Shown here one piece after another: positions 11,851 through 24,941 of a DNA stretch of 64,000 nt. The notes beneath the pieces were generated by a model. It did not search any database, was not told the DNA's origin, and worked only from the letters and a program-made list of their open reading frames with translations. The position numbers and the translations under genes were made by a program. The stretch spans positions 8,665,001 to 8,729,000 of the forward strand of contig NC_063155.1 in assembly GCF_020921035.1 (NCBI RefSeq), given 5' to 3'. The stretch comes from Rhodamnia argentea. Lineage: Eukaryota; Streptophyta; Magnoliopsida; Myrtales; Myrtaceae. Each line of letters opens with the position of its first letter. Within the stretch, counting starts at the first letter, position 1.

Positions 11851-12544
11851 CAAAATCAAAGAAAATGCTGGAAATTATGAACATGAGGAACTTAATTGTT
11901 AAGTAGTATAATGTACTAGAAAATCTCAGGCAGTTCCCTTATCAAAGTAGGTGAACAAGCCTACACATGGCTTGGATGCACGACCAGTAATCCTATGAAC
12001 TAGACCAACTAAGAGAAATAACTCCTTCACTCTATCGTTTGTATCACACAAGTTAAATTTTAAAATGTCATTTGTGACTTAGTTATTCCCTCGCTATTTT
12101 TTTGTCATAAATTCTACGCACGCTCGCTTCCGCGGAATCCCAACAATTACCACAAGTAGTATATAAATTGCCCTTGTCTTTCACCAATTAGCGACAGAAC
12201 ACTGCAATGTAATTTGCTGGACCAATAGGCCACAAGTTTTCAATCTCAAAACAAGAACAAGTCACGAATCTAAGCCAGCAAAGTGAAGAAACAAATCGCT
12301 GTCCCGACACTCTTTGTGAACAAACGCTGTTTGCTCTGAACAGCTACATATTTTGTCATGCTGCTCAATTCCCTCCCTCATGATACAACTAAAGTCCTAG
12401 AGCAAATGAAATGCCATCATGTACTCCAGCTTACAAATTTGCGCGATCCCTGTTATCCTTCAGGGGTGCGGATGCACTTTTCGACAAAGAGAACGACAGG
12501 GAAGGTGGCGCAATCACAAAACTTCCGGGTTGAGAAGCGCTTGT

Positions 12545-15479
<2,935 letters not shown>

Positions 15480-15590
15480 GGCTCTTCTTCTTCTTCTTCT
15501 ACCTCTCTCTCTCTCCCTCTATACTTATCCTTGTTTCTTCTTTCTGTAGCTCTTCCTTTTTCTATCCTCTCATGAAGAGGGCTCTCTATT

Positions 15591-15600
15591 CCTTTTTATA
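15591..15600 (-). promoter_or_regulatory. TATA box of the WRKY gene
   Basis: TATAAAAAGG on the minus strand, about 112 bp upstream of the WRKY ATG. This leaves room for a CT-rich 5' leader of about 80 bp (15480-15560 is rich in GAAGAA/GAGAGA on the gene strand). Confidence 0.6.
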
Positions 15601-15619
15601 GGCCTCAAGCCTGAAGTAT

Positions 15620-15975
15620 TTGACCATCCTTAGCTTGTCGGTTTTTTTTTTCTCCATCCCCATAAAAAATACAAGTCAACCCTGCTCAAACCAAATTGCA
15701 ACTCAGATTTGATTTTTTATAGAACCAGTTGCAGAATTCAACTTCAACGCTTGAGAACTTGATGTCAGACCAGATGCAAAAATATTTTGTTCTTTGAAAA
15801 TAAACAGGTAAGAATATAAGTTCGTCAGCCAAACAGAAGTTTAAGCCGCAATGGTCGGACCCCCACCAAACCCTAGCTACTAAACTTCGTGGAAACTTCG
15901 TATTACGCCATTTGTAGAAACTCGAAAAAAAAGGAGGGGAATAAAAAAGTCAAATGGCGATTGGTCCACGGTCAA
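15620..15975 (-). promoter_or_regulatory. Cluster of four W-boxes upstream of the WRKY gene
   Basis: W-box cores TTGAC[C/T], the binding site of WRKY proteins, occur at 15620-15625 (TTGACC, plus strand), 15674-15679 (TTGACT, minus), 15948-15953 (TTGACT, minus) and 15970-15975 (TTGACC, minus). All lie within 500 bp of the start codon. Auto- or cross-regulation by WRKY factors is the usual meaning of such clusters; here it is inferred. Confidence 0.55.
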
Positions 15976-16457
15976 TGTTTTTTCTCCACCGCCCCATGGC
16001 CGCCGGTGACCGGAGCTGTGACTTTTTGTCTTGGATTGGTTGCCCCCTTTGATTAATTTAAAGGGGTGCGAAGATGAAACTTGATGCAACCTTTAGTTAG
16101 GTCAAAGCTTGGGCTTTAATTATGCCGCACATGAAATTTTTAAGTACTTTTCCATGGTGTTGACCTATCTATCTAAATTTAAGTTTCATTTTCATTTCGA
16201 ATCTTGAGTTCAGATCTAGCGTGAGACGTGCATCACGAGACGCATATTATTAATCTTATTCTAGATTTTAGTATAGAGTTCTTTCTTTAGTAGCTAAGGG
16301 TGTACTCTCTTATATGCGTTTTGATTTCAAAGTTGTCTTGCAACATACTGTACAGTCCTCATTCTTTTTTTAGAGTGGTCCGATAAACTTTCCTATTACT
16401 TGATCGCAATGAGTACGAATCTCCTTGAATTTGTGAGTATCCTATCTAAGGTCTATG

Positions 16458-16992
16458 GAGAAAAATGTTCAAAAAGTATTAAACATATTGCACTTTTATC
16501 AATTCAATCCTGAATATTTTAATTTTGCCAATTGAGTCATAAACATTTTCACACTTTTTCAATTGAATTTATGCAGCCAATTTCGGCTGAAAACAGTTGA
16601 CGTGGACGCCGATTGTCCAATGTGACAATGGACAGCAATGATGTGGACAAAATTTGATAATGTTTAATATTTTCCTAATATTTTTTTCTTTTCTCTTCTT
16701 TTCTTTGGTTTTTTTTTTTCTTATAGTGGTTGGCGAGGGCGTTGCAGCCCTGGCCCACAAAACAAATAAAAGAAGAGAAAAGAAATATAAAATAAGAAGT
16801 TCGAAAAAAATATTAAAATATTATTAGAATTTGTCCGCATCGGTGTTGGTCGTGACACGTAAGACGGACGGGGTCCACATTAGCATTTTATGGCTGAAAT
16901 TGGCCGGATGAACTTAATTGGTAAAATTAAAATGTTTAGTACATGAATTGGTAAAACAACTATTAATTTAAAATTTCTTGGATAATTTTCCT
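16458..16992. mobile_element. Family B MITE-like element, copy 1
   Basis: Left end 'agaaaaatgttcaaaaagta' pairs imperfectly with the complement of the right end 'tggataattttcct'. Inside are 'tcaattcaatcctgaatatt' near the left and 'aattggtaaaattaaaatgt' near the right. Flanks AAGGTCTATG (16448-16457) and AAGGTCCATA (16993-17002) match at 8 of 10 positions and look like a target duplication. The same element type occurs at 20261-21060 and about 50886-51568. Confidence 0.6.
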
Positions 16993-17642
16993 AAGGTCCA
17001 TAGATTGTAATCCTAAGTTGAATCCAGAGGACCAAGTAGGTTTTAATCATAATTTAGATGTGCTTATAAATTATTAAGAGATGCAAGAATAGCGGCAAGA
17101 CTTCATTTAAGCCGACTAATCTTGGGATTGGGACCGTTGACGTCTGACAAACTTTATAACTTGTCACATTTTCAATTGAAGTATTCATATCAATCTAATC
17201 TAATTCTAGGTCAACTTTCGTAAATATTTAAGTTTCAGACCGAATAATAGGAAGTCGCACTTGTCAAAGATAATATTTTGGCCGATCAGGATATATTTCT
17301 CGAGCGGCGTGAAAAATCATAGTAAAGAGAAATTGGAGACATTATTATCGTTATTGTTGTTGTTGTTATGTGTTTTTTCACACGAACTAGTCGTGCGTTG
17401 AAAAGGGATTTGCCAAAAGTTGAATGAAAGCTGCTACTCAAGTTGAAGATAAGAATATAGACAGAATAGAATTGACCCCGCAATCTTTGTGCGACATTTC
17501 TTGAAGGGCGAAGAACATACTTGTCCATTTTATTGCCGAAAAAGGAGAAAAAAATGAACTTGTGCATTTTTGTTTTGACCGTTGATATCTGGGATATGCA
17601 TAAAGAGCACGAAATTGTCAATCTAGAGAGATAAGGAAATCA

Positions 17643-17922
17643 CAAATGTCACAACTCTCATCCGACGCTCACTTTGATACCATGACTTTTCAATCGTCGT
17701 TTGAGTGCCATAAAATTTTAATCAACTCTTTAAGTGCCACAACTTCAAAAAGGAAAAAAAAAAGAACCTTTCCCAGCATAAATCCTAACGTCGCTTTAGA
17801 TCTTCCAACGATAGAAATCTAAATGTTTTTTAAAAGTTGTGATTTTCAAATAATCATTGAAAAGTTATTGCACCAAAACGAAAGTCGTACGAAAGTTATG
17901 GAACTTGTAACATTCATTTTCT
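17643..17922. repeat. Short inverted-repeat element, family D
   Basis: The left end 'aatgtcacaactctcatccg' resembles the complement of the right end ('aatgttacaagttccataac'). The interior carries 'ttgagtgccataaaatttta' and 'taagtgccacaacttc' motifs. It is about 280 bp and non-coding. The ends are imperfect and no target duplication is clear. Confidence 0.4.
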
Positions 17923-20260
17923 TATCTAACTGATATTGGAGCTTCTATGTCTTAACAAAAGGAGAGCCGGTGTTCAAGATTGATTTTTCTTTCTTGTGTA
18001 GCTATTAGTATGGAGATGGCGGGTCGGCGTGTACATGCCATATCGAATAAGCCCCCCACAATTTGATCAAGGGCAAACCATCTATCTTGAGATTAGGAAA
18101 ACGTAAATCGCGGGGTATTATCTTCTTGTGACCTAATCTTGGGACACTAGGTCGAGTAAGGATTGAACCTTAGATCTGATACATGAAATATAATCAAAGT
18201 CCTGGTTATTTACCAGGTTAATTTCTAAGCACATATTTTAGCTGGAATTAATAATAAAATCTTTACCAATAAGCGAATAACAAAAATGAGAGATAGTTCG
18301 AATCTTTTCTTAAATCTCATGTATATGTGACGATCCATCATGATCATAGTAAATTGTTTTAAAAGGGGACAGCTAGATATGATCTAGGGATTCCCAAACC
18401 ATCTCATACAAGGAATGAAATTCTCTTTGAGCCACATGACTTCTGATCAGATCATTTAATTTCAAGCTTTTTTATAAGTCCAGTTGAGAATTATTTTGTG
18501 TCTCTAGAATGTCAACTGGAGCATTAAGAGTGCATTTATACGAGCGATTTAAACATAACAATCTCTTTTTATCATAGCATGTATCGCCTACATATAACTT
18601 TCTATAGTTCACCTACACACGAAATATTGATTCTATCATAGACCATAAAATTCGGTGCGCCCATAGTCAACTATTCATAAAACTTAAGCTGTCTTTAACA
18701 TTTAGATATTCTAAGACTTCTCGCCACGCATATATTGGGCTTTTCAGCATAAGATCAAAGAGAAGATATGAATTCGGTACCTCCTCCTTCGATGCCACAT
18801 AAAATTTTGCTGGGCCATTATCAACTGTTCTAAAAAACAAAGGCGCGTTTCAACAGTAGAATATTTTAATATAAGTAGTCACAATCTGGCATATATAAGT
18901 CGATGGTCCGCTAAAAGGGGATAGTCCATGACTAATTAATTATTACTCCAATAGGGTCGGCATCGCATGATATGGCTAACAATTTTGATGAGCGCGACAT
19001 CAGTAGACTTTGGGTTATTGGTTCCCCTAATCGTTTCAATTTTGCACATCAGAAAAGGAGGTCAACCGAATTAAATAGCACATGCATGCCAAAATGGGTG
19101 ACCCCATTTATGCAGAAATTAATTCTATCCTATTCTAATTAGGGAATACGACGTATTATATATATACATATATGGAGCTGCTATCCTCACAATATAAATT
19201 TATCATTATTTCTGACCTCACGATTCTAACTAATGAGTGCTTTATGTAAAACATGCGATGATGTTGTATGGATCTACGGTCAGAAATAACTGACAATAGA
19301 GTCAGACTATCAAGGAGGCATTTTCCCTATACATACATACACACATACTTTTTTGTAATATGATATATTTATCTTAATGGAGGGTTTGCACGCAAGCATG
19401 CATGAGGCATCATCCTCAATTGTATGGTCAACGGAAATAGATATTACAAGTGGAATTATTATAATAGAAAATAAAATGGAGTTTGCAAGGTCAACCAAAT
19501 CCTACGAACCGGTCAATCTATGTACTTGAAATAACAACTCCACAAGTTCGATATTTGCTAATAATACCAATTCAAATAAAATTGTCAATGTCTATTGTCA
19601 AATAATAAGACGTGCACTTGGTCACACCACATTATTCTCGTGGAAGTCAACTTTCTCAAAAATGTGCCACTAGATGTGTTGTTTAGATTCCATTGGAATG
19701 TCAAAATTACGAGATAACGATCTGTGATGCAGTTTGCTAAGAACGTCCACCTTTTGTTTAAAGTCCAATTTAAGAGATTTGAAATAGGAAATGAGAGTTT
19801 CGAATTAGCTTCCTCTCCGCAAATGTTGATTCTGCCAACACAATAACGTGCTTGAAGTATGATTAGTCAAAGAATTCACACGATCCATGTCATCTGCCTC
19901 CCTCCCGGGGCATGATAATTCGCATTCGCATTCACAAATTGTCTTCATGTCGTGTCGAACGAGACAAGGGTATACTGTAAAACAGATTAACTCAAACACG
20001 ACTCAATTAATTGATCATGTTGACTTTCTTGATGAACACGATCCGCAAATTAACTAGTTGGCAGGACATGTTACGATTCATGGAACACGATTAAATAACA
20101 TGTTGACACATTTGCATGATCTGTTACGAATCAACCCACTTACACGAAATCAACTCAATTATTCACAAAATCAAAAGCAGGTTGGTAGTCAATGAATTAT
20201 GATCAATTCAAGATTATAATAGTGAATAGCATTGGAAGAATAAAGTTTTAGTCAATTGTG

Positions 20261-21060
20261 GGAAAATTACCAAAAAAATTTTAAATCAATTGCACTTACG
20301 CCAATTTAATCCTACCCTCTTGATGATTGTAAATGCAGTCATTTCAGCCAACTTTGATCGAAAAACACTAACGTGTTGGTTCGGTCAGTGCCAAACGTGT
20401 TATGTGGCGTGGCTAGCACCATGGCCGGTATTTACGTGGATAAATTTTTTTTTATTTTTTCTTTTCTCTTTTCTTTTCTTCTTCTTTCATCTATGGTTGG
20501 TCTCATGACCCTCAAGAGGATTTTAGGGATGATTATCGTGCCTAAGGATCCATGGCAATCCTAAGGTCGGTTTGGACTCTTCTAGAATTTTTATAGTATT
20601 TTTAAAGATTTTTCTAAGGAAAAGACTGATTAGAAATCAGGTGTTAACAGTCGGTGTTAGGCGATTGGCAGTGAGGGTTGGGCAAGGGTCGCCCTTGCCC
20701 TATCTAGCGAGGGCCCGGACGAGGCAGCCCTCCTAGATCTGACGAGGGTCGCGACCCTCGCGTAGGCTCCTGCCCGTAGCAATAAAGTAAAAAAAGAAAA
20801 GAGAAAAAAAGTATATATAAAAGAAAAGACTAAATTAATTAATTCAAGAAAAATTAAGAAATTTCATAAATGTCCATGTCGGTGCCGGTAGTGCCATGTG
20901 GGCAAGTGGGGTTATTGTCGGTGATTTTTTCGGTCAAAATTAGTTGGATGAACTATATTAGCAAACTATCAAAAGATTTAGGACTAAATTATCAAATTAA
21001 AAGGTTTAGAACTGAATTGGCACAAATGCAATAGATTTACGGCTTTGTTGATGATTTTCC
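20261..21060. mobile_element. Family B MITE-like element, copy 2, with GC-rich interior
   Basis: Starts 'ggaaaattaccaaaaaaatt' and ends 'gttgatgattttcc', the complement of a similar sequence. Subterminal text ('caattgcacttacgccaatt', 'aactgaattggcacaaatgc') matches the other family B copies. Between AT-rich arms lies a GC-rich block (about 20640-20780) with 'gggcaagggtcgcccttgcc' and 'cgagggtcgcgaccctcg', both near-perfect palindromes. The block differs from that in other copies, suggesting internal sequence acquisition. Confidence 0.6.
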
Positions 21061-22189
21061 TATCAGTCGTGTCTAAACAAGCCATGACCCACCAATTAAA
21101 TTGGCTCTATGGGTTTGTGTTCGCTGGATTGGACACTAACACGACCCAATTGTTAATCATGTCTCGAGGATCGACGTGAAATTGACCCAAACATTATCAC
21201 AGTGAACTCAAACCCACTAATTTCGTATTGCGTTTGAGTTGTGTTATTATGTAGTATTGGAAGTTACCACTCTTCCTCCCACACACACGTTGATAAAATT
21301 ATTCTATTCAAAGTACAAATTATTGAATAAGTGAGCATCTTTGAGGTGTTGAACATAATCTATGTATGTGCATATATAACATTCAAACGGGAGTTTTCCC
21401 CTGTCTAATCATCAACTCCAAGCACTTGTTAATCAACAAGATCTTTCATATAAGCTTGGTCTGCCATTAGAATGACACCCCACACTTCGCTCCTGGCCCC
21501 AAGTCAACAAATATAATAGTAGCAAAAAAAAAAACAAAAACAAAAAAAGGTCCAAGGTTGACTAAAACTCGAAGTACAATAATACTGTTTTTTTATTTTA
21601 TGAAACTGCCCAAATATGTACGGTTCGACTTATAATGTTGCAATAAATGAAGTTCATAATCTGAACATCTTGAATTTGTCGTACGCAAAATTGTCCGCGA
21701 TTGGTAAATTTTTGTTGAGGTCTGTAAATTTCAAATAAGTGTGACTAGTAAATTATATTATCCCGGTATACTAATTCTTATTTAAGATACTTATCAACAT
21801 TTTCTTGGAAATTTTTAATTATTACTAACTTTTTATTGGCGTAACTTGCCAACATCTTAACTTTACCAACCTCTTGCATAAATTACCAACATAAATTTGA
21901 GTGACCTCCCTATTCTTTTCGATTAAACCATTCGGGTTACCGGCCCTTATTTGAAATATTTATCAATATCTATTTGTTTGTTCGTAAGATGCCAATATTT
22001 ATAATAACTTTATAATTTGTTTTAAGTTTATCAACCATGATTCAACTTCAAGGTTACTAACTTTACTTCGGGTTCTTGACGAGAACTTGTCCGATACTCA
22101 CCAACAACACTTACTTGGTTGTTTGGAAATTATCACTTTCTCTAATAACTTGCTAATTTTTGTTTGTGACGAGCTTGCCAACATGCTAA

Positions 22190-22407
22190 GTGTGCATGAC
22201 AATACTTTTGGAATATAATTTCTGCTCCAAAAGTAATTCGCTTGGTTATGCAACTTTATTTTTCTACTTCTGGAGCATTTTTTTACTCCACAAGTAGTTT
22301 TGGAGTCACTTGAAGCAGTAAAAAAAGTTTACTTATTTTCATAATTAGAAAAATCAACTTCTGCTTAGAAGTTGACTTCTAGAGCAGAAGTATTGCCACA
22401 CGTGCCC
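22190..22407. mobile_element. Foldback MITE, hAT-like ends
   Basis: Left end 'gtgtgcatgacaatactttt' pairs with the complement of the right end ('ggcacgtgtggcaatacttc'). The interior is itself largely self-complementary: 'ttctgctccaaaagtaattc' on the left against 'gaagttgacttctagagcag' on the right. About 218 bp, non-coding. Assignment to the hAT superfamily is by style only. Confidence 0.45.
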
Positions 22408-22667
22408 TAAATTTACCAACTCTTATATAACTTACCAACCTTTAATACAAGTGACCACCAACATTTATTCGATTTAGTTACCAACTAGTTTTAAGTGGCT
22501 AACTTCTATAATTCGAGTCTCTCACCTATTTAATTAAGGTAGCGTGGGTTAAGAAGTTCCGAAAAATCCAAACTTAAGGACGGAATTGATTAAAAGTCTT
22601 GCATAAAATTTCAAAAAAATACAACATATGACTAGTAAATATCACATCGAGCATACATTAATCAGGA

Positions 22668-24453
22668 GGGCGCGACCATCGCTTGCATGACCTTATAAGA
22701 ACAAGAAATGACTGATTTTTTTTCTCCAAAATATAGTGATTCATATAGATATATAGACTCACGGCCCAAAAAAAAAAAGAATGTCTTGCCTAACTAGGTT
22801 TCCATTGACCCAAGATGATCCTCATGTGAATTCCGTGTGCAAGGTCAACAGGATCAATAGTCTTGATAGATTCGGTCCATGTAGGCCTAATTTCCTAAAA
22901 CACCCCAAATTTTCAGTCAAGTCCCAAATCTGTCCAAAACTATTTTTTGTCTCGAAAATATCTCAAATTTAGGTCTAATAATAAACTTGCCCCAAACTTT
23001 TTATTTTGTCTAAGACAAAAATCACTAATTTCTACTCTTATCTCAAATCTGTTCCCATTAGCCCTCTGTAAAAAAATTCTCCTTTAGTAGTCCTTAATTT
23101 TCATATCTTAAAACGGTTTCATTTTGTAGAATTTCAATAATTTTTATTGGGGTGGATTTATTATCGACAGGGATAATGCCACATTGTAATTCGTACATAT
23201 CGTCCCATTACTTTGCTGATGTGGATTTGTTATCAATGTTGGGACTGGATCACAAGGGTTAGATTTGAAAATAGATTGAAAGTTGGTGATTTCTTTTAGT
23301 CAAAATCAAATTCAGGGCAGATTTAGTATTGGACCTAAAGTGAAGATTTTTTAGGAAATTAGGCTATTAATCAAAAAGGGCGTGACCATCGCCGGCATTA
23401 CCTAAGAAGAAGAAGAAACGACAGTATTTTTTCTCTTCAAAAAATAATGATTCATCGAGATATGTAGACTCACAACCCAAAAAAGAAAGATTGTCTTGTC
23501 TAGCTAGGGGTCCGCTGACCCAAAATGATTGTCATGTGAATTCCATGTGCGAGGTTCATAGGATCAACAGTCCTGATAGGCTCGGTCCATGTATGCCTAA
23601 TTCCCTAAAAATATTCAACTTTAAGTTCAGTCTCAAATATGTTCCGAACTATTTTTGTCCTAGAAAAAATCCCAAATTTTAGGTCTAGTATCAAATATTC
23701 CTCGAACTTTCTTTTGTTTCAGAAAAAAATCTCAAATTTGAGGTGCAGTCTTAAAATTATCCTAAACTTTTCTTTTTATCTAAAAGAAAAATCAACAAAC
23801 TTTTTACTTTGATCTCAAATCTGCCCCCCCATTAACCCTCTAACCAAAGACCACCATTAATTGTCCCTAATTTTCATATCCTAAAACGATTTCATTTTGG
23901 AGAATTTCGACACTTTTTGTTGGGGTGGATTTGCATCGACATGGAAATACCACGTTGATTCATATCTACAGGCCCATTACTTTGCCGATGTGGATTTATT
24001 ACCAACGTAGAAATGCCACGTCGGATTAGGACCCGATCACGAGGGCAGATCCGAAAATAAAATGAAAGTTGATATTTTTTTTAGACAAAACAAAATTCAT
24101 GGCAGATTTCGGGCTGGATATAAAGTTAGGTTTTTTTTTAATGACAAAAAAAAAATCGAAGGAAATTTACAATTAGACCTAAAGTTAAAGGATTTTTTTG
24201 GAGAATTATGCCATTAATTAGGAAAGGACCATCGGCAGCATTACCTTAGAAGAAGAAAGAAGAAACCATCGTATTTTTGTTTTCTAGCAAATAGTGATTC
24301 ATCGAGACATGTAGACTCTACGGCCCAGAAAAGACGGAATGGCTTGCCTAACTAAGGTCCATGGATCCAAAATGATCACTGCCGTTGATCACGTGAGTTC
24401 CGCATGCGAGGTCGACAGGATCAACAGCCACGATAGACGCAGTCCACGTGGAC
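22668..24453. repeat. Tandemly triplicated promoter segment with two intercalated MITE-like elements, upstream of P5CDH
   Basis: A host segment of about 220 bp occurs three times in direct orientation: H1 22668-22883, H2 23367-23593 and H3 24214 to about 24453. Each has a 'gaccatcg' start, 'gtgattcat...gtagactc', 'cttgcctaacta', then 'tgaattccgtgtgc'-type text and 'gatcaacag...cggtccatgta'. H1 and H2 are each followed at the same point by an AT-rich element (22884-23366 and 23594-24213) with ends like GCCTAATTTCCTAAAA and its complement. H3 lacks the element and runs straight on toward the P5CDH start. The simplest reading is that a [segment + MITE] unit duplicated beside the original promoter DNA. 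Confidence 0.75.
24390..24453. promoter_or_regulatory. Two G-box / ABRE-like elements upstream of P5CDH
   Basis: CACGTG at 24390-24395, and the perfect 12-bp palindrome GTCCACGTGGAC at 24442-24453 with a CACGTG core. Both lie about 500-550 bp before the P5CDH start codon. G-boxes bind bZIP and bHLH factors and often confer ABA or light response. In the upstream duplicates the first position reads CATGTG instead, so the perfect G-boxes are unique to the gene-proximal copy. Confidence 0.55.
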
Positions 24454-24941
24454 TCTGGGTATTTGCCCAAGACCGAGATCAAAGCTATTTCATCCGACGC
24501 ACGGGGAACCGAAAACATGGTCCACGCTCCAGGCCCACAAAACATCATCCGCAGGCCCGAGAGACTGATCAAGACAGGTGGAGCCCGCCGCATGATGAAG
24601 AAACAGCAAAATCTCAGAGAAGGAAAGCTGCTTTCGAGGATTGGATGGATGAGGACTGCGACGTCATTATTGGGGAAATGAAGTGGCGCTCTTACCACTT
24701 TCTGGCCGAACTAGGTGGAACACGCTCGAAGGAGTCAAGAGACGCAGCTGCTTCCGTATAAATCTGACGTAGCATGCTTGGCGTAATCCCAAGAACGAGA
24801 GTGAGTGACCGTCTTTTATGCGCGTGCCATCAGTTTTTGCGAAGGTAGTACTTGGGATTTAGGCGAAGCTCCTGATCGGAGAGAATCCTTCCTCTCGCGC
24901 CCGCCCAGTTCGATTTCTCCCATTCATTGGCAGCACCAGCC

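Larger units (their letters stand above)
6600..12540. other. Intergenic region with repeats between E2 and WRKY genes
   Basis: No intact gene was recognised. It holds a tRNA-like element (7203-7290), an ATT microsatellite (7798-7822), a decayed coding stretch (about 8660-9400, minus strand) and a truncated copia retrotransposon with a nested MITE (about 9430-11850). I see nothing identifiable in 7300-8650 or 11850-12540. Confidence 0.6.
15980..22660. other. Large repeat-rich intergenic region
   Basis: No gene was recognised. Named repeats are at 16458-16992, 17643-17922, 20261-21060 and 22190-22407. The parts 17000-17640, 17940-20260 and 21060-22190 are AT-rich without coding signal; scattered short open frames there show no family similarity. 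Confidence 0.6.

Noticed and set aside
24339-24761. 140-codon plus-strand open frame upstream of P5CDH
   Set aside because: It lies in the triplicated promoter segment, shows no protein similarity, and its partial conservation in the upstream copies is explained by recent DNA duplication.
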